Shown: positions 1-10,037 of the stretch, piece by piece | Numbering within the stretch: position 1 is the stretch's first letter | Layout of the letters: the number at the start of each line of letters is the position of its first letter | Source of the DNA: Arachidicoccus rhizosphaerae | GTDB taxonomy: Bacteria > Bacteroidota > Bacteroidia > Chitinophagales > Chitinophagaceae | Direction: 5' to 3' | DNA length: 64,000 bases | NCBI RefSeq assembly: GCF_900107765.1 | Contig: NZ_FNQY01000021.1 | Location: 1 to 64,000, forward strand | Translations under genes and position numbers: made by a program | Notes under the pieces: generated by a model | What the model saw: the letters and a program-made list of their open reading frames with translations, nothing else | Database searches by the model: none | Told to the model about the DNA's origin: nothing

Positions 1-581
1 CCGATGACCAGACAAAAGGGCTTTGTCGTATCCCTGTTCTTTAACCAGTTCTCACTTAAATCGGTAATGACGTTGGTAATATATCCGTTTTTACGCGTCG
101 TATCATTATTCATATCAATAAAGTCCGGATTATAATAATAACCTTGTTCGGGTACAATATTAAAATAGGAAAAATGTTGTGGTAAACTACCCAGATGCCA
201 TTTACCAATCCAGGCCGTCTGATATCCGGCATCTGTCAGATAACTGGCAAAGGTTGGCTGAGCAGGATCAAATTTGGAAAAATTATCTTCAAAGCCATTT
301 AAATTGCTGTATTTACTCGTCAGTAGACAAGCTCTGCTGGGACCACAAAGAGAATTGGTAACAAACGCATTATAATAGGTGGCTCCCTCTGAAGCCAGTT
401 TATCAATGTGTGGAGTGGCTCCATAGGGAGATCCGTAGGTGCCAATGGATTGATAAGCATGGTCATCAGAGACGATAATCAGGATATTGGGACGACTATC
501 TGTCCTTGAACCAGTTTGTGCACTTAACCTAACAGCCCAAAAGGACATCAGCCCAAGTATTGCAAATAACGATCTTTTCAT
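1..581 (-). CDS. Sulfatase (arylsulfatase family), N-terminal part
   Basis: The protein starts with a signal peptide ending near residues 20-22 (LSAQ) and continues PNILIIVSDDH, the usual sulfatase opening with the metal-binding Asp pair at about residues 39-40. The signature CGPSRA follows; its Cys79 would be converted to formylglycine, the catalytic residue of type I sulfatases. GKWHLG, a typical second motif, is also present. The enzyme would hydrolyse sulfate esters in the periplasm or outside the cell. It is the third gene of a SusC-SusD-sulfatase series on this strand, 149 bases after susD, so the locus probably handles a sulfated glycan. The C-terminal part, including the rest of the active site, lies beyond the left edge; substrate cannot be told. 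Confidence 0.92.
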   Translation of the reverse strand, partial: MKRSLFAILGLMSFWAVRLSAQTGSRTDSRPNILIIVSDDHAYQSIGTYGSPYGATPHIDKLASEGATYYNAFVTNSLCGPSRACLLTSKYSNLNGFEDNFSKFDPAQPTFASYLTDAGYQTAWIGKWHLGSLPQHFSYFNIVPEQGYYYNPDFIDMNNDTTRKNGYITNVITDLSENWLKNRDTTKPFCLVI

Positions 582-730
582 AATAATAAATATTCTCTGT
601 TATACACTCAAAGCCTCGCCTGCATTCAGACAGCATTTGCCTGCCAGGCTGGACTTAAATCACCCGTTAATTAAATTATAAATAGTTGAAATACAATATA
701 TAATCTTGAAAATAAAATAATCCTTACTTA

Positions 731-2470
731 TTAATACCCGAAATTTTGATCACCTGCCGTAATCTGGGTATTCGTATTAAGTTCAGTTTGAGGAATAGGC
801 TCTAGTAAGTTCTTCTTTAAAAAGTCATCACTCAATGTACCATTATTAAAGAGGCGATCTTTATACGTATTTAAGGAAACAGCACTATTGCCAGCAAAAG
901 CTGCTGTAATATGGTCATTATTGTTTCTTTCCAGTACATGCTTAAAGTACTCCGTTCCTCGTCTTCTGACATCGTAAAAATTATCCGGTTCTCCTGCCAG
1001 TTCAAACAACCTTTCATTAAAAATCTTATCTCTTAAAGCGGTCTGAGAAATACTTCCACTCACATTTTCGGGATAAGTAGACGTTGGAGTTGCCGAATTC
1101 CTGGCCCGGGTCAAGACCTGATTAATCAAGGAAACAGCGACCGCTGTATTACCCAGCTCATTATTAACATCCGCCATCAGCAACAAAAAGTCTGCATACC
1201 GATACACCAATATCTGTTTATTGCCCAGCTGTGCCGTTGCATTAGGATCAATATATTTGGCATAAAACGGCCAACCTTCATTCGATCCGGTGGAGGCGGT
1301 CCAGACAGCGGCAAATTTTGCATTTTGCGCTGTAATCTCATCGATCGTCGGATTGGTCGGATCTGCCAATTTAGAATAATCCAAGGAATCGACAATTGTT
1401 TGCGCTACCCCATTCACCGTTGCTGAATAAGAAATATTCGGGTAAGCATAGCTCTTCTTACTATTAGACAGTGTTGTATAGCTATTTGAAAAAGCCACCT
1501 TTAATCTTGGATCATCGGGATAAGTACCTTTAAACCAGTTATAAAAAGCCTTGGAGGGTTTAAACCTTGCCCAGGAGATACCCGTTGTGGATCCATATGG
1601 AGCAAACAACCAGCTGAGCCGGCTGCCCATTCCACTTAAACTGGTAGATACGTTGAGTTTAAAAATGGATTCCTTTGTATCATTTTCTCCGGTCACAAAT
1701 AATTGGTTGTAATTGGACTGAAGCGCATAAACCCCTGCATTGATTACAGAATCACCATACGCTTTCGCTACCCCCCAATTGGAAGAGGAGCTGGCATTCT
1801 CCTTACTTCCCAGTGTCCAGTAAAGCTTAGCCAGATAAGCATAAGCCGTGTACTTTGTGGGCATAGAATAGGTGCTCTGATCGCTGGTAAGTTCCTCTGG
1901 CAGATACTGGGCCGCAAATTTCCAATCTGTTGCTACCTGGTTATATACCTCAGCCACCGGAGTGCGGGCCATATTTAAACTATCAACATCCGAGGCTGCT
2001 ATTCTCAAAGGAACATCTCCAAAGATGCCAGCTAAATTATAATAGCATAAGCCCCGGATAAACCGGGCCTGAGCGGCATAATAATTCTTCTGGTCAGTTG
2101 TAAGTGAGCCTCCCTCTATATTCTGTACAAATGAATTACACTCCCCGATCGTTTTATAAAAGCCTGTCCAGACCTGCCCTAAGGTACCATTGGAATTCAG
2201 GGTATTTAAGGAGACCAGGTAGTCCTGATCGCTCCCATTGGTCTGTGCCCAGCTAAGGCCTGAAGCGCCCAGGGTCAATTCAAAATAAGCCTGACCATAC
2301 CCATTCCAGTTTATTAAATAACCGTAGCATGCGTTCAGCGCTGTCTGTGTTGTCGTTGTATTATCAAAAACATTCGTACTATTGACGGAGTAGTCAGGAG
2401 ATTCGTCCAGTAGCTTATCACAAGAAGTGAACAGCATCCCGGCCAAAATTATAAACAATAACTTTTTCAT
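731..2470 (-). CDS. SusD/RagB-family outer-membrane glycan-binding lipoprotein
   Basis: The 579-residue product has a lipoprotein signal peptide with lipobox LFTSC (Cys at about residue 17). It has the SusD layout of an N-terminal helical SusD-like region (FIRGLCYYNLAGIFGDVPL is characteristic) and a C-terminal RagB/SusD region (FNERLFELAGE...RRRG). It would sit on the cell surface as the lid of the SusC pore and bind glycan. It begins 30 bases after the susC stop codon, so the two are co-transcribed. The length is normal for the family. The ligand is unknown; the sulfatase next in line suggests a sulfated saccharide. Confidence 0.95.
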   Translation of the reverse strand: MKKLLFIILAGMLFTSCDKLLDESPDYSVNSTNVFDNTTTTQTALNACYGYLINWNGYGQAYFELTLGASGLSWAQTNGSDQDYLVSLNTLNSNGTLGQVWTGFYKTIGECNSFVQNIEGGSLTTDQKNYYAAQARFIRGLCYYNLAGIFGDVPLRIAASDVDSLNMARTPVAEVYNQVATDWKFAAQYLPEELTSDQSTYSMPTKYTAYAYLAKLYWTLGSKENASSSSNWGVAKAYGDSVINAGVYALQSNYNQLFVTGENDTKESIFKLNVSTSLSGMGSRLSWLFAPYGSTTGISWARFKPSKAFYNWFKGTYPDDPRLKVAFSNSYTTLSNSKKSYAYPNISYSATVNGVAQTIVDSLDYSKLADPTNPTIDEITAQNAKFAAVWTASTGSNEGWPFYAKYIDPNATAQLGNKQILVYRYADFLLLMADVNNELGNTAVAVSLINQVLTRARNSATPTSTYPENVSGSISQTALRDKIFNERLFELAGEPDNFYDVRRRGTEYFKHVLERNNNDHITAAFAGNSAVSLNTYKDRLFNNGTLSDDFLKKNLLEPIPQTELNTNTQITAGDQNFGY

Positions 2471-2500
2471 AATTAATATTATTAGTTTAAACCGTTAGCA

Positions 2501-5500
2501 TTAAAAGTTGACATTTAGTCCAAGGATAAAGGTTCTGGAGTTGGGGAATGAGTTCATATCAATTCCAGGCCTCAAGCCATCAAAAGCAAATGAGTTTACT
2601 TCGGGATCAAAGCCGGAATATTTCGTGATCAAAAATAAATTCTGACCTGAAGCATAAATATTCAAGCGGCTAAGTCCTATTGATTTTGTCACTGCATCCG
2701 GGAAAGTATATCCAAGCGTAACACTCGATAACCTAAGGTAACTTCCACTTTCAATATACCTGTCCGTTACAACGTTATAAATTGCTTTAGTGACACTTGG
2801 ATAAATGTTGCTGGGGTTTTCTGTCGTCCACATATTTTCAAATGCCTCCGCACTAAAGTTACCAGATGAGGTGGATGGTGTCGCCAGGTCTCTTAAATTT
2901 GCATTTAAAATCTGATTCCCGTAGACGCCGGTAAAATTGGCACTCAAATTGAAATTTTTATAGGTTGTATTCAGGTTAAACCCATAGGTGAATTTCGGAT
3001 TCGGATTGCCTATAATGGTCATATCCTTGCTATCAATGACTCCATCACCATTTTGGTCGACAAATTTAATCGAACCCGGGGTCGGAACCGTATTATTCAG
3101 ATCCTGCGTAACCTTGATGTCATCGCCTGTCTGGTAGATACCATCTGTCTTATATCCCCAGAAAAGCCCGGGAGCCATCCCTTGGATAAATATATTGCCA
3201 ACTCCATAATGATCTCCCAGTGAATTACCCAGATATCCAACATAAGAACTACTGCCAAAGGTACTTTCAGGCAATCCTAATTGAATGATTTTTGATTTAT
3301 TAAAGCTGATATTACCACCCAAAGAGAAACTAAAATTATCTTTTTTAATAATATCTCCATTCAGGCTAATTTCAATCCCCTTATTGGACAGGGAGCCCTG
3401 GTTTAAAATCACGCTGCTGTAACCAGTGGACACCGGAATATTCTTATTAATCAACAGATCATCTGTTTGTTTTCTATATACATCCACAGTACCTGATAAT
3501 CTGGAATCAAACAAGGCAAAATCCACACCTGCATTATAAGAGGCAGTGCTTTCCCAGGTCAGGTCCTTATTGGACAGGCCGCCCGTATTAATACCTAATA
3601 GAATGCCACCTTCATTATCTGCATAATAAGAGCTTTGAGAATAAAAATCCAGTGTCTGATATGGACTGATGGACTGGCTACCTGTTTTACCGTAACCCAG
3701 ACGTAATTTTAACTGATTCACCCAGTCGACACTTTTCATGAACTTCGCCTTCTCCATTCTCCAGGCAATGGCTGTAGAAGGGAAATACCCCCAACGGTTA
3801 TCTTTGGCAAATTTACTGGAGCCATCCGCCCTGAAATTTGCGGTCAGCAGCAGTTGATCCTGTAAGAACGAAAGGTTCACACGGGCCAGGTAGGAAAGCA
3901 ACTGAAAATCACTTTGCGCCGGTTGATAGACTGTCACATTAGAGGCATAGTTCATTCCATTAACGGTCAGCAGGTAATTTTGAAAATCCGCACCAACGGT
4001 GATTTTATTTAAGGAGCTGTATTTATCATAAGTAACACCGGCAAGAGCCGATATATTGACAATGCCCCGTATATTTTTATTATAATTCAACAGGTTTTCT
4101 ACCGTAAAGTTATTTCTATTCATATTAGAAACACTCAGGTAACCGTTGTTATTAAAACCCTGGAACAGCTCAAGGCCAAACCATCTGGAGCGGTCCTGTA
4201 TGGTCTGATTCAATCCGCTTCTTAGATTATAAGAGAAAGAATTAGAGATCTTCCAACTAAGATTCATAGAGGCCCGAAAGGTCTTCTCCGTAGTCAAGTC
4301 CTCATAATCATTGATCCAGGACAGTGCCGTTGTCCTGGCATCCGTAGAGGAGGTAAGTGTAGGATCATCAGCAGGATATTCGAATGGAACGCCGTACAGG
4401 GCAGCATTCACTATGGAGCCTGTAGCCCCGCCTCTGGAGTCACCTCCATTCATCATATTGTTTTTACGAACACCCCCACTTAAGCTCGCTGCCAATTTAA
4501 GACGATCCGACAAGTCAGTATTCAGGTTCATTCTGAAATTACCCACCTTCATGCTGGTTGCGTCTATTACACCCTGAATATTCTTATAATCTGCGGAAAG
4601 GTAATAGGTTGTCTTACCTGCACCACCATTCACGGATAGATTATAGTTTTGGGAAATAGCGGTTCTAAAGGCTTCATCCTCCCAGTTCTTTTCCTGAATC
4701 ACCTTATAGCTGCTGGTGTCGGCCGGGTCATAAGTATTTCCAGCAAATACATACCTGGTCTCACCATCTACGTTATAGAATTGCTGCACACCTGATTTGG
4801 CATAAATCATTTCCCCATATTGTTCCAGATTGAGCATCTGTGGCAGGCCCACCGCCTGAGCCGTAGTAACATTAGAATTAAAGTTCACCTTAGCTTTGCC
4901 AACCTTTCCTTTTTTAGTGGTAATGATAATTACACCATTCGCACCTCTGGAACCATAAATAGCCGTAGCAGAGGCATCCTTTAATACCTGGACACTTTCA
5001 ATATCACTAGGGTTTAAAGTAGTCAGGGGATTTTCAGGAATCTGATTATCTCCTAATTTATTCGCGTCAAACTCACCGGTAGAAGGCTGAGGAACGTTAT
5101 CAATAATATACAGTGGCTGATTATCACCGCGAAGCGAGTTGGCGCCTCTGATAACTACAGACGAAGCAGCTCCTGGCCCTGAAGCCGAGTTGGTCACATT
5201 CACACCTGGCACTTTTCCTTGTAACATCTGATCCACGGAAACACTGGTGGCTGCTTCATTTTCCGTGGGGGTGTAAGAGGAAATAGCTCCTGTCAAATCG
5301 CCACGGCGAGCGGAGCCATAACCAATAGAAACCACATCGTCCAAAGTGCCGGCAACTTCCTTTAACCGGAAAAGTATGGAATTATGCTCTCCAGCATTAA
5401 TGGAAAAATGGGTTAAAGAGTCATCAGCATACCCCACATACGAGAAGTAAAAGTTATAGAAAGTGCCATTATTTAATTTGGCCTTAAATGCTCCATTCTC

Positions 5501-5683
5501 ATCGCTGACAGTAAAATCTGCAGCATGTGAAGATTCATTTACAACTTTCACGGTTACTCCAGGTAGGGACTTGCCATTTTGGGTCAGTACCGTTCCTTTT
5601 ACCTGTGTAGTATTTTGAGCGGCCCCCCTTATGGCAATCAGGCTTGCAAGCAGTAGCGTACCAATTCTGAGTTTAGATTGCAT
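2501..5683 (-). CDS. SusC/RagA-family TonB-dependent receptor without STN domain
   Basis: This is the outer-membrane transporter of the first glycan locus. I chose the start at 5683 (MQSKLRIG...), which begins a clear signal peptide ending AAQ; an in-frame ATG 12 codons upstream would spoil it. After the signal come a carboxypeptidase-regulatory-like domain (about residues 28-110), the plug with VLKDASATAIYGSRGANG typical of SusC, and a long beta-barrel ending in a terminal Phe, as outer-membrane proteins do. No STN domain lies before the regulatory-like domain, although a sigma/FecR pair is encoded just upstream. It is followed at 30 bases by susD. Confidence 0.95.
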   Translation of the reverse strand: MQSKLRIGTLLLASLIAIRGAAQNTTQVKGTVLTQNGKSLPGVTVKVVNESSHAADFTVSDENGAFKAKLNNGTFYNFYFSYVGYADDSLTHFSINAGEHNSILFRLKEVAGTLDDVVSIGYGSARRGDLTGAISSYTPTENEAATSVSVDQMLQGKVPGVNVTNSASGPGAASSVVIRGANSLRGDNQPLYIIDNVPQPSTGEFDANKLGDNQIPENPLTTLNPSDIESVQVLKDASATAIYGSRGANGVIIITTKKGKVGKAKVNFNSNVTTAQAVGLPQMLNLEQYGEMIYAKSGVQQFYNVDGETRYVFAGNTYDPADTSSYKVIQEKNWEDEAFRTAISQNYNLSVNGGAGKTTYYLSADYKNIQGVIDATSMKVGNFRMNLNTDLSDRLKLAASLSGGVRKNNMMNGGDSRGGATGSIVNAALYGVPFEYPADDPTLTSSTDARTTALSWINDYEDLTTEKTFRASMNLSWKISNSFSYNLRSGLNQTIQDRSRWFGLELFQGFNNNGYLSVSNMNRNNFTVENLLNYNKNIRGIVNISALAGVTYDKYSSLNKITVGADFQNYLLTVNGMNYASNVTVYQPAQSDFQLLSYLARVNLSFLQDQLLLTANFRADGSSKFAKDNRWGYFPSTAIAWRMEKAKFMKSVDWVNQLKLRLGYGKTGSQSISPYQTLDFYSQSSYYADNEGGILLGINTGGLSNKDLTWESTASYNAGVDFALFDSRLSGTVDVYRKQTDDLLINKNIPVSTGYSSVILNQGSLSNKGIEISLNGDIIKKDNFSFSLGGNISFNKSKIIQLGLPESTFGSSSYVGYLGNSLGDHYGVGNIFIQGMAPGLFWGYKTDGIYQTGDDIKVTQDLNNTVPTPGSIKFVDQNGDGVIDSKDMTIIGNPNPKFTYGFNLNTTYKNFNLSANFTGVYGNQILNANLRDLATPSTSSGNFSAEAFENMWTTENPSNIYPSVTKAIYNVVTDRYIESGSYLRLSSVTLGYTFPDAVTKSIGLSRLNIYASGQNLFLITKYSGFDPEVNSFAFDGLRPGIDMNSFPNSRTFILGLNVNF

Positions 5684-5759
5684 GTTTTTACATTTTTTTA
5701 GGCAATAAAATAGCTGCATCTTTAAAATATAAAGATGTAACTAAACCATTTATATGAAT

Positions 5760-6854
5760 TTATAGCTTAGTTTTTATGATAATATGATTTCCTTGTATCT
5801 GATAACGCAAATCATTCATGGAGCAGATTGTCTGTAGAATTGTTTCAATTGAATCCGAATAATAAATCGTTCCTGTAAACTGTAAATCCCTGATATCTGC
5901 GCTATCTGTGTCTATTGAAACTTTATATGTTTTCTCTAATTGCTTGAATGTGGAAGCCAGCGATGTCTTGAAAAAACGCACGGACTGGTTGCTCCATTCT
6001 ACAGAATTTACCGAATTTTGTTCAGCTAACAAAGAAGATTCACTATTTCCCTTGTCTGGTTCCGGTTTTTCTTTTCCAAATTCACTAACCAAGGCAGTCC
6101 CCCTTAGCTTATCAATCATAATCTGCTGACCGGGTTTTAAAACCCTTGTTTTCATAACAAATCCTTTGTCACTGGAGCCGACAGATACACTGCCTTCCAG
6201 GAGCCTAACTGTGACTTTATTAGACTGCTCTGGGCTTATCACCCAAAAGCAGGTGCCTAAGTCTTCAGTAATGATGCCCTTTGTATGAATGACAAAAGGA
6301 CGACTGATGTCATGCACAACCGTAAAGCGTGCCTCTCCCTTTAATTCCAACTGCCTGTTTGCATTAAAGTCACCTGTATACGCAACCTCTGCCCCCTTCA
6401 TCAATGTAACCTTAGTACCATCCGGAAGTAAAGCATCCTTTGGCTGCTGATGCAAATTTCTCACCATGGTAAATACAGTGCTTACAGTTGCAGTCACATC
6501 GGCTTTATTACGACCCAATAACTTTGAAAGATTGTTACCGAGATATCCATTGCTTAGCATGATTGCCAAAGTCAGGCTGGCGGCGACCCCTGCAATAATA
6601 AAGAACTTCTTAATGGGACTTTTTTTGCCTTTGTCCAGTACACCGGATGATATCTCGTCCCACATTTTTTCTAAAACAGATGCATCGACCGTTTCACCAG
6701 AATTAAAATCCTGCCAATCCTCATCTGGAAGATACTCAGCCAACTGTTCGGCATTAAGCGTCTTTAAATAAGAAGCGACAATAGCGGCCTGCTCCGTATC
6801 ACTTTTGCCGCTTAAAAAGCTTTCAATTTGTTCTTTTGTAACTTTTTGATCCAT
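5760..6854 (-). CDS. FecR-family anti-sigma factor
   Basis: The 364-residue protein has a cytoplasmic N-terminal part, one membrane segment at about residues 83-106 (FFIIAGVAASLTLAIML), a FecR domain with the typical DGTKVTLMKGAEV and GEARFTV stretches, and a C-terminal DUF4974-like domain (FKQLEKTYKVSI...). It would hold the sigma factor encoded upstream until a signal arrives across the envelope. It lies between the sigma factor gene (173-base gap) and susC (start 76 bases on), the standard arrangement in Bacteroidota glycan loci. Confidence 0.93.
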   Translation of the reverse strand: MDQKVTKEQIESFLSGKSDTEQAAIVASYLKTLNAEQLAEYLPDEDWQDFNSGETVDASVLEKMWDEISSGVLDKGKKSPIKKFFIIAGVAASLTLAIMLSNGYLGNNLSKLLGRNKADVTATVSTVFTMVRNLHQQPKDALLPDGTKVTLMKGAEVAYTGDFNANRQLELKGEARFTVVHDISRPFVIHTKGIITEDLGTCFWVISPEQSNKVTVRLLEGSVSVGSSDKGFVMKTRVLKPGQQIMIDKLRGTALVSEFGKEKPEPDKGNSESSLLAEQNSVNSVEWSNQSVRFFKTSLASTFKQLEKTYKVSIDTDSADIRDLQFTGTIYYSDSIETILQTICSMNDLRYQIQGNHIIIKTKL

Positions 6855-7027
6855 CTGTTAAATATATGTACGTATGACAAAGGGAAATTCCTTATTGAAT
6901 TAAAAAAAAATATAAAAAATTTTAGGGAAAAACGCCAGCAATTACGTAAATAGATGACAATGAAAACAATATGAATTTTTACAAAATTCCTTTGACGACC
7001 CAGTCATTTCTTTAAATGATAAAGAGA

Positions 7028-7546
7028 TTATAAAAAGATCAATGATAAAATACTGCGGAGTTGTTTAAGTGCCTGATAGACATGATTATCTACCGTTTTA
7101 CGGGAGATCTTTAATTGATGGGCAATTTCTTTATAGGCATAGCCTTCCATATGAGAGAGCTCGATCACTTTACGGCGTATCGGGGGGAGTTGCTCTAGAG
7201 CGGTCCTAAGCTGTTGTTTTTCTTCAAAGCTATTGCTACATTTATTACCGCTGTTAAGTTCATGATAACTTAATTCAGCTTCCTTTTGCTTCACCTTCGT
7301 GGCTGATTTTCTTAGAAAATCAATAAAGATGAGTTTGGCTTTTCTAAAAAGCTGCGCCTCCAGCGGATACTCGCTGGTTAAGGTCGAACGATATTCCCAA
7401 AATTTTATAAAAGTAAGCTGAGTTAGTTCCTGTGCACTTTGATCAACATGCGTCTTTTTAAGAAAATATAAATAGAGCCGCTCGCTCCAGTCGTCATAAA
7501 ACTGCCTGAACGTAACTTGATTCCCTATTTTGATTTCCTCCAACAC
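7028..7546 (-). CDS. ECF-type RNA polymerase sigma factor (SusC/D locus)
   Basis: The 172-residue protein has a sigma region 2 (QELTQLTFIKFWEYR) and a region 4 helix-turn-helix (YKEIAHQLKISRKTVDNHV) joined by a short linker, as in ECF sigma factors. The reading frame opens with GTG at 7546; no ATG lies in frame between it and an upstream stop 24 bases before, so GTG is the likely start. It would direct transcription of the adjacent susC/susD genes and be restrained by the FecR protein encoded next. Confidence 0.92.
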   Translation of the reverse strand: MLEEIKIGNQVTFRQFYDDWSERLYLYFLKKTHVDQSAQELTQLTFIKFWEYRSTLTSEYPLEAQLFRKAKLIFIDFLRKSATKVKQKEAELSYHELNSGNKCSNSFEEKQQLRTALEQLPPIRRKVIELSHMEGYAYKEIAHQLKISRKTVDNHVYQALKQLRSILSLIFL

Positions 7547-7991
7547 GTAGACTAAAATTTGAGTCTAAAGATAAGAGAAATTTAATGTTCCAAATTATAT
7601 TATGTATGACTTTTTCTAATTTTCAAACAATCACTTGATTTCTAATGGAAAGCAGGTATGGGCTAAAAATTGCAAAAACGATTCTTCTAACCAATACAGC
7701 GTAAATAGCTTTTCTGTATATCAGAAACTTTCAAGATTGAAGTAAGTTTCAGTACGGCCAGCACTACTGGCGGGTTGACAGATGAGATCCTTGTATCTGG
7801 TTACTATTTTTGAATTGCATCTTGCCAAAATCAGATCAGCTATCACGCTTGGGTCCGGCAGCATCCAGCATCCAGGCAAGAGCTCAGGTTCCGTACTTTT
7901 TATGCGACATAGTGGTTACAAATTAAGATAGTATGATAACAAGGCGACCAGCCTTCACTATAAATTTTATCCTGAGCCAAAAATTCTAATA
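7547..7991. other. Non-coding gap of about 445 bases
   Basis: No supported gene. On the minus strand, TATCTTTA (about 7567-7574) upstream of the sigma gene resembles the Bacteroidota TAnnTTTG box but is not an exact match. The rest shows no convincing ORF or repeat. Confidence 0.4.
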
Positions 7992-9519
7992 CTACTGTTC
8001 TTCTGTCAGAAATTCAGCCACTTCATGGTCTTTGGAGGAGAAAGTGATGCCGACTGCGATTTTCTGTCTGGGATCGGTTAAATATGGCTTAAGGTAACCT
8101 TTATCTTTAATCTGATGTAGCGCCTCGGCAGCAGTCCCGTCCAGCTTAAACTCCAGCACATATATATAATCTGCAGTTTTGACCAGTACATCACTTCTGC
8201 CCCTTGCACTGTGCACTTCAGTAAAGACGTCAACACCCGCCAGACGGAAGGTCAGAAAGACGATAATATTAAATATAGATTCCGTATCTGCTTTCCAGTG
8301 GTCATAGGCAATGGTTGAAATCAGAGTATTTAGCTGAGTGACAAGATGCTTAATATCGCAGCTATTCAGGGCTTTTTTGATACTAGCAATGATGGCCACT
8401 GAATCCTCCCAAGGGGCTTCCCGGTAGAGGCTCAGCAGGCCATCCAACAGGCTTGCCTTTACTTCCCGGTTCGGACAGCCAAGCTCATAGATCTGATCAT
8501 CAGAAGAAATATTTTTAATGGTCAGATACCCGGTCTGGAAAAGCAGGGAACCCGAATTGGGATTATCCGTGTCAAAGGTCGATAAAGCAAGGCTGCCCAT
8601 TTCTATGCCTTCAACATCATAAACCGCCCGCCTTTTAAGCTGCTGGATTAAAAAAGTCGGGGTTCCGGTAGTGAACCAATAATTACGAAAAACCGGGTCT
8701 TTCAAAAACTTAAGTAAAGAAAAAGGATTATACACCCATTCCTTCATATTCCAGGTATAGCCGTTATACCAATCTTTGATCTGGGGTAGTATGTCGGGCT
8801 TGTTTTTTTGTAGTTCCGTGATTTCCCGGGAGAAATTCTCCTCCAGTTCGGATTGAGTGATTCCTACCAACCCTCCGTAATGACTGGACAGGGTTATATT
8901 ATCCAGGTTATTCAAATCTGAAAAAATACTTACCTTACTGAACGGGGTTACCCCAATAATCAATAACAGTTGAATATACTTATCATTTCCTTTGAGAATA
9001 GAATAAAAGCTTTTTAAAATGGAACGGTTCGTTTCCACCATATCCCGGTCATCCAGAAAATCGATAATTGGTTTATCGTGCTCATCAATCAAGATTACCA
9101 CTTTACCTCTCTCTGCCAGCTTTTCTAATAACTCCCTTAACTGCAGCACAATACCTTTGCCTGTTAATTCAACTCCGTACTTTTTAGCATTTAAACTAAG
9201 GTCATAAATGATTGCTGCACTCATCCCTTCTTATTTGTAAGGTAACGCTGCAAGGTCAAAGTGAATTACCGGATTTGTCTTGGTCCAGTCCCATTTGTCA
9301 CGAATAAAAAGACCTTCAAACAGTTCTCTACTGCCTTCAAATAGCTCTTTAATGGGTACTGATTAGCAGACTTTTGCCAAAACGTCTGGGGTGAGTAAGA
9401 AAATAATATACGCCCGTTTCCACGAGCCTGTGGATGACTTCCGTCTTATCAATATAAACATAGCCACCCTCCCGGATTTCCCGGAAACTCTGCAAGCCAA
9501 TCGGATATTTGCGAATCAT
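7992..9519 (-). pseudogene. AAA-ATPase-like / PD-(D/E)XK nuclease family gene, inactivated
   Basis: Read as one frame from the ATG at 9519, this matches the intact paralogue at 30651-32177 end to end: an N-terminal [21 protein letters not shown] opening, the P-loop-like [10 protein letters not shown], the Walker B-like VVILIDEHDKP, and a C-terminal nuclease-like domain (DVLVKTADYIYVLEFKLDG). Two lesions break it. A CCC run at 9354-9356 has one base too many and shifts the frame, and a TAA at 9231-9233 stands in a conserved part, probably from GAA, AAA or CAA. The remaining 410-codon frame from ATG 9224 lacks the P-loop and so would not make a complete ATPase. The lesions could in principle be assembly errors, but two independent ones argue against that. 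Confidence 0.88.
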
Positions 9520-10037
9520 AATTCAAATATACAAAGGTTCCAGCTTATAATGTATTGATTTTGTATACCACTAAATTTCGAATCACCCTTTTGTTTTTGG
9601 GGAAATTCATTAAAATCAAATAAACATGAGATATAATCCTTACAGCAATCCGATTTTTACTAATACTGTTCTATTTTCTTGATTTTTGAAAGTCATAGTC
9701 ATTGGAGATATAGAAATTGTTTAAGCTACCAAACTCGTTCCGATGAGGATACTTCCTACACCTCACGCAATCGAAGTATCACAACTGGGCTGTTTTGTAA
9801 TCGAAAACTACCGTGGAATTAACCGGTTTAGATAAATCGTCTCTGAATACACCATTTACTCTGCGAATCAGCGTAGATCTAGAATTCACTGGTAATTAAT
9901 CCAAATTTGATCAACCCACTTTAAATTACACCTTACCTGTAGATGAGAACAACCCAAATGAGCACATGGCAATATAAGTAGGTTTAACTTCAGAATACCT
10001 TTTGTATACTAACTTTGCTAAAGTCTGGAACGAGGTA
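9520..10037. other. Non-coding gap of about 518 bases
   Basis: Short broken frames only. The plus-strand stretch near 9790-9830 reads as FVIENYRGINR and then meets a stop; it weakly recalls the opening of SMC/OLD-type ATPases but is too short to call. No terminator or repeat is clear. Confidence 0.3.

Noticed and set aside
9790-9900. Short reading FVIENYRGINR as the start of an OLD/SMC-type ATPase
   Set aside because: A stop follows within a few codons and no further similarity could be found.
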